Shown here: positions 10,617 through 21,926 of the stretch, in pieces
Layout of the letters: each line of letters opens with the position of its first letter
Position numbering within the stretch: position 1 is the stretch's first letter
NCBI RefSeq assembly: GCF_032452875.1
Contig: NC_083885.1
Location: 65,145,625-65,209,624, forward strand
DNA length: 64,000 nucleotides
Reading direction: 5' to 3'
DNA from: Bos javanicus
Taxonomy: Eukaryota > Chordata > Mammalia > Artiodactyla > Bovidae
Notes under the pieces: generated by a model
Told to the model about the DNA's origin: nothing
The model's input: only the letters and a program-made list of their open reading frames with translations
The model's database searches: none
Translations under genes and position numbers: made by a program

Positions 10617-11425
10617 CCGGGAGAAATATCAATAACCTCAGATATGCAGATGTCACCACCCTTATGGCAGAAAGTGAAGAGGAACTAAAAAGTCTCTTGA
10701 TGAAAGTGAAAGTGGAGAGCGAAAAAGTTGGCCTAAAGCTCAACATTCAGACAACGAAGATCATGGCATCCGGTTCCATCACTTCATGGGAAATAGATGA
10801 GGAAACGGTGGAAACAGTGTCAGACTTTATTTTTCTGGGCTCCAAAATCACTGCAGATGGTGACTGCAGCCATGAAATTAAAGGACGCTTACTCCTTGAA
10901 AAGAAAGTTATGACCAACCTAGATAGCATATTCAAAAACAGAGACATTACTTTGTCAACAAAGGTTCGTCTAGTCAAGGCTATGGTTTTTCCTGTGGTCA
11001 TGTATGGATGTGAGAATTGGACTGTGAAGAAGGCTGAGTGCCGAAGAATTGATGCTTTTGAACTGTGGTGTTGGAGAAGACTCTTGAGAGTCCCTTGGAC
11101 TGCAAGGAGATCCAACCAGTCCATTCTGAAGGAGATCAGCCCTGGGCTTTCTTTGGAAGGAATGATGCTAAAGCTGAAACTCCAGTACTTTGGCCACCTC
11201 ATGCGAAGAGTTGACTCATTGGAAAAGACTCTGATGCTGGGAGGGATTGGGGGCACGAGGAGAAGGGGACGACAGAGGATGAGATGGCTGGATGGTATCA
11301 CGGACTCGATGGACGTGAGTCTCAGTGAACTCCGGGAGTTGGTGATGGACAGGGAGGCCTGGCGTGCTACGATTCATGGAATCACAAAGAGTCGGACACG
11401 ACTGAGCGACTGATCTGATCTGAAG
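10617..11425 (+). mobile_element. BovB LINE 3' fragment, 0.8 kb
   Basis: Starts at the RT YADD region (here Tyr-Ala-Asp-Val, active-site Asp lost) and is open as a long C-terminal frame to about 11413. The tail is the pentamer repeat CTGAT rather than CTGAA. Confidence 0.9.
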
Positions 11426-11430
11426 TCTCA

Positions 11431-12479
11431 ATTTATTATTTTTTTCGGTTTTGGTTTTTATGTCTGGTAAAAAAGTCTTTGTTTAACCCATGTTCAAAGA
11501 GTGCTCCTCATCCATATCTCCTATGAGATGTATAGTTTGTGTTTCAGGCATTCAAGGTTATGAACTTCAGATTAATTACTCAATGATGAGATGTTGATGG
11601 TTTCTGTCACTTTATTTTTCATATGGATGTTGTCTTAGAGCATTTTGTTGAAAACATTGTTGGCAATTTTATTGAAAATAGACAGTGCAGGTGTGGATCT
11701 GTTTCTGTGGTCTATATATTTTTATTGTCTATCCTTTCATCAATATTACACTTTTGTTAGTAAAGCTAACAATTCTATATTTGATTCTTAAAATCAGACT
11801 AAAACCTTTAAAATTCGTGTTCTTTCCAAAATTTGAATATTTTAGGTTTTTTGAATTTTCACATGAATTTTAGAATCATTTTGTCAATTTCTACCAAAGT
11901 CACTGGACATTTGATAGCTGTATGAACCAACAGCACAATTACAGGAGAATAAATTAAAATATTAAGTCCTTAGGTCCAGAAACATGGTTATGTCTCAGTG
12001 AAGTTTTGTGAATTTGCTTTGTAGTTGTTGAATGTATTTTCTTTCGTAAATTCCTATATATTTCATATATTGATGCTACAATAAGCAGTATAGTTTTTCA
12101 ACTTCCAAACATTTGTTGTATATTGACTTTTTATCCTGTAACCTTGACTAATCAATTAGATCTTATTTTTTTTTTAATATATAGTAAAGGGTTTTCTAAA
12201 TAAATAATCATGTCATCTGTGAATAATGGCTACTTTGGGTCTTCCTTTACAATGTGCACATCATTTATTCTCTTTAATTTTCCTGTGTCACCAGAACAGA
12301 CTCTCAGTGCAACATTACATAGAAACTGTGAGAGTGGACATTCCTCCTTATTCCTGGTATTGGGGGAAAACACCCAAACTTTCCCCATTAAATGTAATGT
12401 CAGCTTTCGGTCTCTAACGCTACCATATATTGGTTCTGACATCAATTTTCTGACACTAACTACCCAGAGTTTGTGTCGG
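11431..12479 (-). mobile_element. Old L1 ORF2 fragment
   Basis: Antisense L1: 'gtcatctgtgaataatggct', 'gtgagagtggacattcctcc' and 'ttcctggtattgggggaaaa' are the familiar ORF2 reverse-transcriptase region. Heavily decayed. The first 200 bases are less certain. Confidence 0.65.
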
Positions 12480-13165
12480 TCTCCACATCTTTAAGGGTTC
12501 AGTCCTCCACAAGAAAGTCCTCCTCACTTCAGAAAGGAGTTTCAAGTCACAGGGCCCAACTGCACTTCTGGCCAGCTGGCTATAATTTCAGGAGTTCTCA
12601 TGATCCCCTCAGGTTCAAGAATTGGCTAGAATGGCTCAGAGTACTTACTAAGAGTGCTATACCTATGATTCCAGTTTTGTTATCAAGAATACAGCTCAGG
12701 AACAGCCAATGGAATGAATGCAAGGGAAAGGTATGGGCAGGTCCCAGGTGTGAAGTTTCCATGACCTATCTCTGGGGAATACAGACATACCACTCTCCTG
12801 CACATCAATATATTCACCAACCAGAAGCCCCATCCAGTCTTGTCCATCCAGTGTTTGGATCAGAATTTGATTACACAGACACAACTGATTAAATCATGGT
12901 CACATGCCGGAACAAAACATCTAGATCCACTTCTCTCCCCACAGGTCTGTCTGGCTCAGTTTCAAACTTTTAATCATACACTTGGTCTTTCTGGTAACCA
13001 GTCTTCATCCTCAAACTTTCTAGGGGCTTATCAAGAGTCACTCCATCAGCACCAGAAAGACTCCTATCATACCAGGAATTTCATGATTTCTCAAGCTCTG
13101 TGACAGGAACCTGGGACAAAGACCAGATATAATCATTATACCATGCCTTCTAGTTAATACGGATT
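12480..13165. repeat. Old interspersed repeat, copy B
   Basis: Same unnamed family and orientation as copy A at 30-975 ('aggaacagccaatgg', 'caccaaccagaagccc', 'gggcttatcaagagtcac', 'aagaccagatata'). This copy is not interrupted. No gene content. Confidence 0.5.
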
Positions 13166-13199
13166 AAATTAATATATGTTCAATTGTTAAACCAATGTT

Positions 13200-13418
13200 G
13201 TGTGCATGCGTGCTAAGTCGCTTCAGTCATGTCTGACTCTTTGCAACCCTTGGACTGTAGCCTGCCAGGCTCCTCTGTCCATGGGATTCTCTGGGCAAGA
13301 ATACTGGAGGGGGTTGCCATGCCCTCCTCCAGGGGATCTTCACGACCTAGGGATTGAACCCGTGTTTCCTACATTGCAGGCAGATTCTTAACCGCTGAGT
13401 CACCCGGGAAGCCCCTAA
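13200..13418 (-). mobile_element. Bov-tA SINE
   Basis: Antisense Bov-tA, 'gctaagtcgcttcagtcatg' to 'gctgagtcacccgggaagcc', with likely flanking repeats 'aaaccaa' on both sides. Confidence 0.85.
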
Positions 13419-14431
13419 ACCAACCTTATATTCATGATCAATCTCACTAGGTTGTAATCATTATCAGGAGTATAAAACTGGCTTAACAATTCAAAATATG
13501 CCATATATAAATACACACATTTAATTCTCTAAAATTTTGTTAAGGATTTTTTTTTTTTTTTTTGCATCTACACTCACACCCTGATATATTTCATTACCTG
13601 GTTTTGCTCTTAGGGAACTAAGATCCCACATGCCACATGGCACAGTCAAAATAGAAAACAATCACACATTATCCATTATGTCTCAAAGATATCTAGTGCT
13701 ATACCTTCTTTCCTTGCTTATATTTATAAACACGTGATTTCTTTTTTTTTCTTTTTCCTGATGTAATTGGAGGTTTTATCAATTCTACTAATTTATTCAA
13801 AGTATCTGCTTTAGGACGATTCATACATTTTCTTGAAAAAAAAAATAAAGTACATGAAATTGATTCTTAATATACTGGAAAAAATACCAGTAACCTATCA
13901 GAGAGAGCAAATAAATGATACGAGCCCCATGGCCATCTCAGGTTTCCATGAAAGGAAGTTCCCAGGCTCTAATACAAAAGTGCTGAGACCAGGGAGACCC
14001 CCAAAATCATCCTGATATGAGAAAGAACTTACAACCTGGGCCTGCTAAGGTGTCTGGAGTTCAACAGAGCACAGGACAAAAGACAGACCTACAGAGGGTC
14101 ATCTTCAAGTGTTCAGCTCAGTACAAATCTGTATATATAGGTAGGGAAGGACCAGAGGTTGAGTAAAGAAACACCCAAAAGGATTCAATGAAACAATTTC
14201 CAAGGATAATGTAGAGAACAGAATAGCACCTGTTCCAATCAGTTTAAATCAGAAACCTTAGGAAGCATACGGTAGAAAATACAGAATGACTTGTGTCTCA
14301 GCAGAGGGTGAGAAAATAGCCTTAAAATGATTGCTGCAATAATTCCACCTAAAAATGTTTGGAATCAAGATCCCCAAAGATCATACTCTTTCTAAGGAAC
14401 TTAAGCATGTAAAATATCGAGAATATCTCTG
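13419..14431. other. AT-rich spacer, no gene
   Basis: Homopolymer T tracts (13546-13563, 13740-13755), a SINE tail fragment near 13600-13650, and A-rich sequence that may be old L1. No exon-like stretch seen. Confidence 0.4.
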
Positions 14432-14548
14432 GGACTTCTCTGGCGGTCCAGTGGTTGAGACTTCGCCTTCCAATGAAGGGGGTGCAGGTTTGAACCCCGG
14501 TCAGGGAGCTAAGATCCCACATGCCTCATGGTCAAAGAAAAAAAAACA
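14432..14548 (+). mobile_element. tRNA-type SINE, short
   Basis: 'gggacttctctggcggtcca' head, B box 'ggtttgaaccccggtc' and a poly-A tail. Confidence 0.75.
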
Positions 14549-14683
14549 AAACATACAACAGAAACAATATTGTAACAAATTAATAAAGACTTTTAAAAAA
14601 CAGTCCACATTAAAAAAAACCTTAAAAATATATAAAGAATATCTACTGAAAAGCAGGTATTTTCAGTACCCAAAAAGGCAAAG

Positions 14684-14873
14684 GGCTTCCCTTGTGGCTC
14701 AACTAGTAAAGAATCTGCCTGCAATGCGGGAGACCTGGGTTTGATCCCTGGGTTGGGAAGATCCCTGGAGAAGGGAATGGCTACCCACTCCAGTATTCTG
14801 GCCTGGAGAATTCCATGGACTGTATAGTCCATGGGGTCGCAAAAAGTCGGGCGTGACTAAGCGACCTTCACTC
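14684..14873 (+). mobile_element. Bov-tA SINE with target-site duplication
   Basis: tRNA-like head 'gggcttcccttgtggctcaa', B box 'ggtttgatccctgggttg', Bov-A body. Direct repeats 'caaaaaggcaaa' flank it. Confidence 0.88.
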
Positions 14874-14969
14874 ACTCAAAAAGGCAAAATGAGTATTGAA
14901 TCAAAACTACACAATGTTAAGTGTGTGACAAGGTGGATTTTAGGGCAAAGAATATCACTATAGATAAAG

Positions 14970-15136
14970 AGGACCCCAGGCCTTGGTTGTGGCATGGGGG
15001 ATCTATTCCCTGACCAGGGACTGAACCCAGGCCCCAGGCATTGGGAGTACAGAGTCTAATGCTCCAGTGGCACAATCGGCTAGCACACGGTACTTCCACA
15101 GAGTCTTAACCACTGGACCACCAGGGAAGTCCCAAG
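14970..15136 (-). mobile_element. tRNA-type SINE
   Basis: Antisense SINE, 'gaccagggactgaacccagg' to 'ccactggaccaccagggaag'. Confidence 0.75.
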
Positions 15137-16107
15137 AAGGCCTTTTATTAATGCTAAAGAAGTCTGCTCATTAAGTGGACATAACAGTAGGAAACGTTTA
15201 TTCACCTAATAAAAAGGCACAAAGCAAATAGAAAAATAAAAATAGAATAAAAATAAATAGCACAAAGGAAAACATGATAGAACTAAACAGAAAAATAGGA
15301 AAATCCACTTTTAGAGTCAGAGATGTCAACAACCCCATTCAAATAATTGACAGAGCAGTGCCCATCCCATGAGTAAGGACACAGAAAACTTAGACATTAT
15401 TAATTACATTAACTTGAGATGACATTTGTAGAAACTCTCCACCAAACAAGAAAACAATATACATTCATTTCAAGTTAACGTGAAACGCAGGATAACCCAT
15501 ATTCTGGGCCATAAATCAAATACCTATAAATGAAAATAATTCAAGTCATAATATGTATACTTTGACTATAATGAATTAAATTAGAAATCAATTACCAAAA
15601 AGAAAAGCCCAAATAACATACTTCTAAAAGAACCATGTGTCAGAAGAAATTTAAAACAAAACTGGAAAAGGTTTAAAATAACTTAAATGAAAATACAACA
15701 TATTAAGTTTTGTGGGAGGTAATTAAAGTAGTTGTTACAGGGTGGTTCTTAGTATTCAGCAACTATACTAGCAAAAAACCCAAAGGTTTCAAATGAAGGA
15801 ACTCAGCTTCTATGCTAAAATGTAGCAGAAGAGAAATGAAAGATAATAAAAGCAAAAGGTAACAGTAAAGTCAAAATGAGGGAAAACAAAACAGAAAAAT
15901 CAGTGAAGTCAAGTGCTCGAAGAAGATCAATAAAGCTGATAAACTGCTGGTAAAGAAAAAAAATACAGACATTATCAGTATAAGAATAAGAGATGAGGCA
16001 CCACTACAGATTCTACAGGTACTAAAATAAGACAATAGCTTGAAAATTTTGACTATTTAAAAAACTCCACGAGAGATACAAACTACCAAAGCTCACTGAT
16101 TGTATAG
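15137..16107 (+). mobile_element. Old L1 ORF2 fragment
   Basis: Sense L1 text: 'gataaactgctggtaaagaa', 'cagaaaaatcagtgaagtca' and 'attctgggccataaatcaaa'. No open frame remains. It appears to continue at 16516 beyond the SINEs. Confidence 0.65.
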
Positions 16108-16136
16108 GTGTGTGGGGGGGGGGCGGGGGGAGGGGG
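16108..16136 (+). repeat. G-rich low-complexity tract
   Basis: Runs of nine, six and five G separated by single bases; a plausible quadruplex or slippage tract inside old L1. Confidence 0.7.
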
Positions 16137-16159
16137 TAAATTCTATAAACCTAGGTCCA

Positions 16160-16515
16160 CTATGGTTTCCCAAGTGGCGTTAGTGGTAAGCAATCTGCCT
16201 GCCAATTCAGGAGACGCAAGAGAGGCAAGATCCCCTGGAGAAGAAAACGGCAACCCACTCCAGTACTCTTGCCTGGAAAATCCCATGGCGGAGGGCCTGG
16301 TAGGCTACAGTCCATGGGGTCGCAAAGAGTCGGACAAGACTGAGCCACTTCACTACACTACTAAGAGAGGCAAGTTCAGTCCCTGGGTTGGGAAGATCCT
16401 CTGGAGCAGGAAATGGCAACCCACTCCAGTATTCGTGCCTGGAAAATCCCCTGGACAGAGGAACCTGATGGTCTCCAGAGGGAGAGTCGGACACGACTGA
16501 GCGACTAAGCATAGC
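16160..16515 (+). mobile_element. Bov-tA SINE followed by a second partial Bov-tA unit
   Basis: 16160-16362 is a Bov-tA copy ending 'gtcggacaagactgagccac'. A second unit, 16363-16515, lacks the first half of the tRNA-like head and ends 'gagtcggacacgactgagcg'. The pair may be a tandem duplication or a composite SINE. Confidence 0.8.
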
Positions 16516-17603
16516 ACAGGTTCACTATGGAATTTTACAGTTAGAAACTTTCCCACAAAATAGACTCCCGGCCTACATACTTCACTGGTGAATTCTATCA
16601 AACAAGAAAGAAACACTGTCAATTCTTCACAAACTTGTCCAGAAAATTAAAGAGCAGGGGATACTTAACCAACTTATTCTGTAAACCCAACATTACGCTG
16701 ATAGCAACCAAACCCAAGCATTAAAAATATCAGAGCCAAAAAAAAAAAAAAAGAGAGAGAGACTAACAGCTCTCATGAGCATAGATACAAAAATCTTCAA
16801 CAAGAAAAGAAAACCAGTGTATAAAATTGAACCATGCATAAAAAGAGTAGTGCATCATGATCAAATGGGATTTACCTCAGAAATGCAAGGTTAGTTTAAC
16901 TTTTTAAATCAGTCAATATAATTCCTCATTAAAAGGCTTTGCTAAGTCGCTTCAGTCATGTCCAACTCTGTGCGACCCCATGGACTGCAGCCTACCAGGC
17001 TTCTCCGTCTGTGGGATTCTCCGGGCCAGAACACTGGAGTGGGTTGCCATTTCCTCCTCCAATGCATGAAAGTGGAAAGTGAAAGTGAAGTCGCTCAGTC
17101 GTGTCTGACTCTTTGCGACCCCATGGACTGCAGCCCACCAGGCTCCTCCGTCCATGGGATTTTCCAGGCAACAGTACTGGAGTGGGGTGCCATTGCCTTC
17201 TCCCTTAAAAGGCTATACACAAAGGTAAAAAAAGAAAAACCATGACTGTGGTCACCAGTATCCAAGAAATGCTCCCCCAAATACCTCCCACGTTGCATCT
17301 TACTGTTGTAAAGTGAGTCCCCTTGCACCATGTACCAGCATTAGTCTGTATTATCCATAGAGTAAGTCAGAAGCGGTGGCACATCACCTCCAGGTTAAGG
17401 TCATAACAGAAAGTATAGCTTTGTCCTTGTGAGTTCTCTCCTGGGTCACTTGCTTTGGAACTACTTCTCTAAAGTGGAATACTGTAAGTAAAAGTATGGA
17501 TGAAAAAGAATGAACTGATACACAGAACATTGATAAATCACAAAATAATTATGCAGAGTTTAAAAAGCTAGAACCATAAAAATACATTTTAAGTTATTCT
17601 ATA
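16516..17603 (+). mobile_element. L1 ORF2 fragment interrupted by Bov-A2
   Basis: 'ttcactggtgaattctatca', 'gtgcatcatgatcaaatggg' and 'atttacctcagaaatgcaag' are sense L1 ORF2. The part after 17215 is decayed and uncertain. Confidence 0.6.
16939..17204 (-). mobile_element. Bov-A2 SINE with target-site duplication
   Basis: Two Bov-A units joined by the 'gaaagtggaaagtgaaagtg' linker, without a tRNA head, which is the Bov-A2 layout. Flanked by 'ttaaaaggct' at 16929-16938 and 17205-17214. Confidence 0.9.
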
Positions 17604-19735
17604 CTCATGAGCTCCTTATTGCCAAATTCAGACTGAAATTGAAGAAGGTAGGGAAAACCACTAGACCATTCAGGTATGATCTAAATCAAATCCCTTATGA
17701 TTATACAGTGGAAGTGAGAAATAGATTTGAGGGGCTAGATCTGATAAGAGTGCCTGATGAACTATGGAGAGAGGTTCGTGACATTGTACAGGAGAAAGGG
17801 ATCAAGACCATCCCCGTACAAAAGAAATGCAAAAAGGCAAAAAATGGCTGTCTGGGAAGGCCTTACAAATAGCTGTGAAAAGAAGAGAAGCGAAAAGCAA
17901 AGGAGAAAAGGAAAGATATAAGCATCTGAATGCAGACTTCCAAAGAATAGCAAGAAGAGATAAGAAAGCCTTCCTCAGCGATCAATGCAAAGAAATAGAA
18001 AGAAAACAACAGAATGGGAAAGACTAGAGATCTCTTCAAGAAAATTAGAGATACCAAGGGAGCATTTCATGCAAAGATGGGCTCGATAAAGGACAGAAAT
18101 GGTAAGGACCTAACAGAAGCAGAAGATATTAAGAAGAGGTGGCAAGAATACACAGAAGAACTGTACAAAAAAGATCTTCACGACCAAGATAATCACGATG
18201 GTGTGATCACTGACCTAGAGCCAGACATCCTGGAATGGGAAGTCAAGTGGGCCTTAGAAAGCATCACTACGAACAAAGCTAGTGGAGGTGATGGAATTCC
18301 AGTTGAGCTACTTCAAATCCCGAAAGATGATGCTGTGAAAGTGCTGCACTCAATATGCCAGCAAATTTGGAAACTCAGCAGTGGCCACAGGACTGGAAAA
18401 GGTCAGTTTTCATTCCAATCCCAAAGAAAGGCAATGCCAAAGAATGCTCAAACTACCGCACAATTGCACTCATCTCACACGCTAGTAAAGTAATGCTCAA
18501 AATTATCCAAGCCAGGCTTCAGCAACACGTGAACTGTGAACTTCCAGATGCTCAAGCTGGTTTTAGAAAAGGCAGAGGAAGCAGAGATCAAATTGCCAAC
18601 ATCCGCTGGATCATAGAAAAAGCAAGAGTTCCAGAAAAACATCTATTTCTGCTTTATTGACTATGCCAAAGTCTTTGACTGTGTGGATCACAATAAACTG
18701 TGGAAAATTCTGAAAGAGGTGGGAATACCAGACCACCTGATCTGCCTCTTGAGAAACCTATATGCAGGTCAGGAAGCAAAAGTTAGAACTGGACATGGAA
18801 CAACAGACTGGTTCCAAATAGGAAAAGGAATATGTCAAGGCTGGATATTGTCACCCTGCTTATTTAACTTATATGCAGAGTACATCATGAGAAAGGCTGG
18901 GCTGGAAGAAGCACACGCAGGAATCAGGATTGCTGGGAGAAATATCAATAACCTCAGATATGCAGATGTCACCACCCTTATGGCAGAAAGTGAAGAGGAA
19001 CTGAAAAGCCCCTTGATGAAAGTGAAAGTGGAGAGTGAAAAAGTTGGCTTAAAGCTCAACATTCAGAAAATGAAGATCATGGCATCTGGTCCCATCACTT
19101 CATGGGAAATAGATGGGGAAACAGTGGAAACAGTGTCAGACTTTATTTTTGGGGCTCCAAAATCACTGCAGATGGTGACTGCAGCCATGAAATTAAAAGA
19201 CGGTTACTTCTTGGAAGAAAAGTTATGACCAACCTAGATAGCATATTGAAAAGCAGAGACATTACTTTGCCAACAAAGGTCCGTCTAGTCAAGGCTATGG
19301 TTTTTCCACTGGTCATGTATGGATGTGAGAGTTGGCCTGTGTAGAAAGCTGAGCACTAAAGAATTGATGCTTTTCAACTGTGGTGTTGGAGAAGACTCTT
19401 GAGAGTCCCTTGGACTGCAAGGAGATCCAACCAGTCCATTCTGAAGGAGATCAGCCCTGGGTGTTCTTTGGAAGGAATGATGCTAAGGCTGAAACTCCAG
19501 TACTTTGGCCACCTCATGCGAAGAGTTGACTCATTGGAAAAGACTCTGATGCTGGGAGGGATTGGGGGCAGGAGAAGGGGACGACAGAGGATGAGATGGC
19601 TGGATGGCATCACTGATTCGATGGACTTGAGTCTGAGTGAACTCTGAGAGTTGGTGATGGACAGGGAGGCCTGGCGTGCTGAAATTCATGGGGTTGCAGA
19701 GTCGGACATGACTGAGCGGCTGAACTGAACTGAAC
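17604..19735 (+). mobile_element. BovB LINE, 2.1 kb, 5'-truncated
   Basis: Begins at the end of the endonuclease domain and carries linker, RT (Tyr-Ala-Asp-Val at the active site) and 3' end with a 'gaactgaactgaact' tail. Several frameshifts and a stop near 19340 make it inactive. Confidence 0.92.
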
Positions 19736-20778
19736 TTGTCCTTGTAGGTGACAGTGACATCTGCCTACCAAATATTACCCTCCTAAATAATGTCAGGGAT
19801 GCAGGCAGGTCCCAGGGAATCAAGTTCTGAAACATTCCCTAGGAACAAGGGACCCAATTCATGATGTTCCCACATACATCAGAGGTTGACAACCTGCTCA
19901 AGAAGACCTTTGTCACACAAATCATCTCAACATACAGGACACACAATTAGGCCTGCAAAGCCTGGTACTCCTTCCCAGGAGGTCTTGAGCAGTAATGTAA
20001 ATTAGGCTGAAACTAGAATAAGAGCTGTTCTTTCTTTATCCTTCTGCAAATACCACTGAGACTCAACAGTCGGCCTTCTCACACAAGCTGTTCATTCTTT
20101 CAGGCTGGCAAGCCCAATTCTGTTCTCAACTCAACCCACAGAGTGAACAAAATTCCCAGGAGAAAAGATAGCTTAGAAACTAAGGCATGTGTTGCAAAAC
20201 CAGAACAATATGAGGCAGACAATTTCCAGGTCAGGTGACTTGGGGGCTGGTCAAACTCATCACGAGGCTCACAAGAGACCAACAGTCTGAAACATGGACA
20301 TCTCTGCAGGCAACCAGCAGAACTAAGTTGCATTCTTCTGACCGAAAATGGGTCACACCCATGCTTCCACCAGTAGGGAGCAGGAAGGAGTGAGGATCAT
20401 CAATAGTGTCAGGCTACCGATGGTGCCCTATAGGGAAGACAGGAAGAGCAGAGATTTTGCCCACCAAAGCATCTGGGGTGACATACGCACAATATGGGGC
20501 CCTGCTGTTGCACAGATGTATGGCTTCTTTCAGACACTGGCAGTGACATGCTTTTGGCAAGCAAGCAGAGACCTTCCACAGTGGCCAAGGCATGTTATGA
20601 AGTACAATACTGCCCCAGAACGCTTCCCACAGAGCTGGTACACAGAAGAATCTCCTCAGGGTGGGAGTTCAAACACGAGGCTCATCTTCTAGCTTATAGC
20701 TATTCACGAAGGCTCCTCTCGGAGCCTCTCTCTGGTGTCACTCACTATGTTGAATAAGACAGAGTATTGCCTGCTCTC
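19736..20778 (-). other. Probable 3' untranslated region of gene 1
   Basis: Single-copy DNA directly after the gene 1 stop codon, without recognisable repeats up to the BovB at 19735. I did not see a clear AATAAA on the minus strand, so the end of the transcript is unknown. Confidence 0.4.
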
Positions 20779-21926
20779 CTAAGGCCTTTCTCCAGCGTGA
20801 ACCTTCCAATGTCTGATGAGGGAAGCCCTTTGCCTGAAGGCTTTCCCACACTCACTGCATTTATACGGCCTTTCTCCAGTGTGGATTCTAAGGTGCTGCA
20901 TAAGCACATGTTTGTGGCTAAAGGCTTTTCCACACTCACTGCACACATACGGCTTCTCACCATTGTGAACTCTCTGGTGGGCAATAAGATCGGAGCTTTG
21001 GCTGAAAAACTTCCCACATGCAATGCACTCATAAGGCCGTGCCCCGGTATGAACACTCCAGTGCTTAATGAGTCTGTATTTGTGGCCAAAGTATTTCCCA
21101 CATTCGCTGCACTCATAAGGTCTTTCTCCAGTGTGGATACTCTCGTGCTGAACAAGCGTGGATTTGTGACTGTAGGCTTTCCCACATTCGCTGCACTTGT
21201 AAGGCCGTGCTCCAGTGTGGACTCTCTGGTGTACAATGAGATTAGAGCTATGATTAAAAACTTTCCCACATATGCCACACTCATAAGGCATCTCTCCAGT
21301 GTGGATCCTCTGGTGCTGTGCAAGTATGGGTTTGCGGCTAAAGGTTTTCCCACATTCGCTGCACTTGTAAGGCCTCTCTCCAGTGTGGACTCTCTGGTGC
21401 TGAACAAGTGAGTCTTTGCGGCTGAAGGCCTTCCCACATTCGCTGCACTCATAATGCTTCTGTCCACTGTGAAAGACCTCTGCACAGTGGGTGTCACTCT
21501 GTGGCTTCCACTTGCTAAGAGGGTAATGCTGCTGAAACATGCTTGAGCTGGTTGGGAAGTCCTCACAACCCTCCCCGGTGGTAAAAGGTGTCTCCGACGA
21601 CTGGACAGGGCAGCTGCTCACAAGAAGGGCCCCGTGCACGTCCCTCCTGTGGGGTTTCTCTCCACTGTGCTGACTGTGGAGGGGGAAGTTTGCACTGAAC
21701 CACAGCTGTTTCCCACATGCTACACACAAGTATGGTTTCTGCCCAGGACGTGTTTCCTGGTGCTCAGCCATGTGCAGAACATCTCTCAAGATCGGGCCAC
21801 ATGTCTCACAGGGGTGAGCCTTCTGGGAAGATGGAATCGTCTTAGGAATCATGCCCTTAGACACTCTTTTTACAGAAATGCTCTGCTCAAAACGGATCTC
21901 ATCGTCCTCCATTCCATGCCAACAAC
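20779..21926 (-). CDS. Gene 1 exon 3: spacer and eight-finger array
   Basis: The acceptor is 'ctgctttcag' and the exon enters in phase 1, completing a Gly codon before Cys-Trp-His-Gly. The spacer of about 155 residues contains two degenerate fingers: CETCGPILRD lacks the normal His spacing, and CVACGKQLW has HxxH rather than HxxxH. Eight canonical fingers with TGERP/TGARP/TGEMP linkers follow. Helix residues -1, 2, 3, 6 read RDSQ, RPIQ, HSNV, HSTQ, HYRK, QSDA, HHVQ, QASR. The frame ends right after the last linker, at His-Ala-Gly-Glu-Arg-Pro, where TAG stands in place of a Tyr codon; what follows does not encode more fingers. Confidence 0.92.

Noticed and set aside
12473..12892. 139-codon plus-strand frame
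   Set aside because: Falls inside an old dispersed repeat, has no recognisable domain and no splice or promoter context.
20767..21411. Long plus-strand frame across gene 1's finger exon
   Set aside because: It is the antisense shadow of the finger array; the repeated 84-base unit keeps opposite frames open. The same holds for 20745-21566 (another minus frame), 40794-41006 and 41145-41426 (minus) and 55144-55341 (plus).
20800..21480. Tandem repeat or CRISPR-like array
   Set aside because: The 84-base periodicity is the zinc-finger coding repeat; CRISPR arrays are not expected in a mammalian genome.
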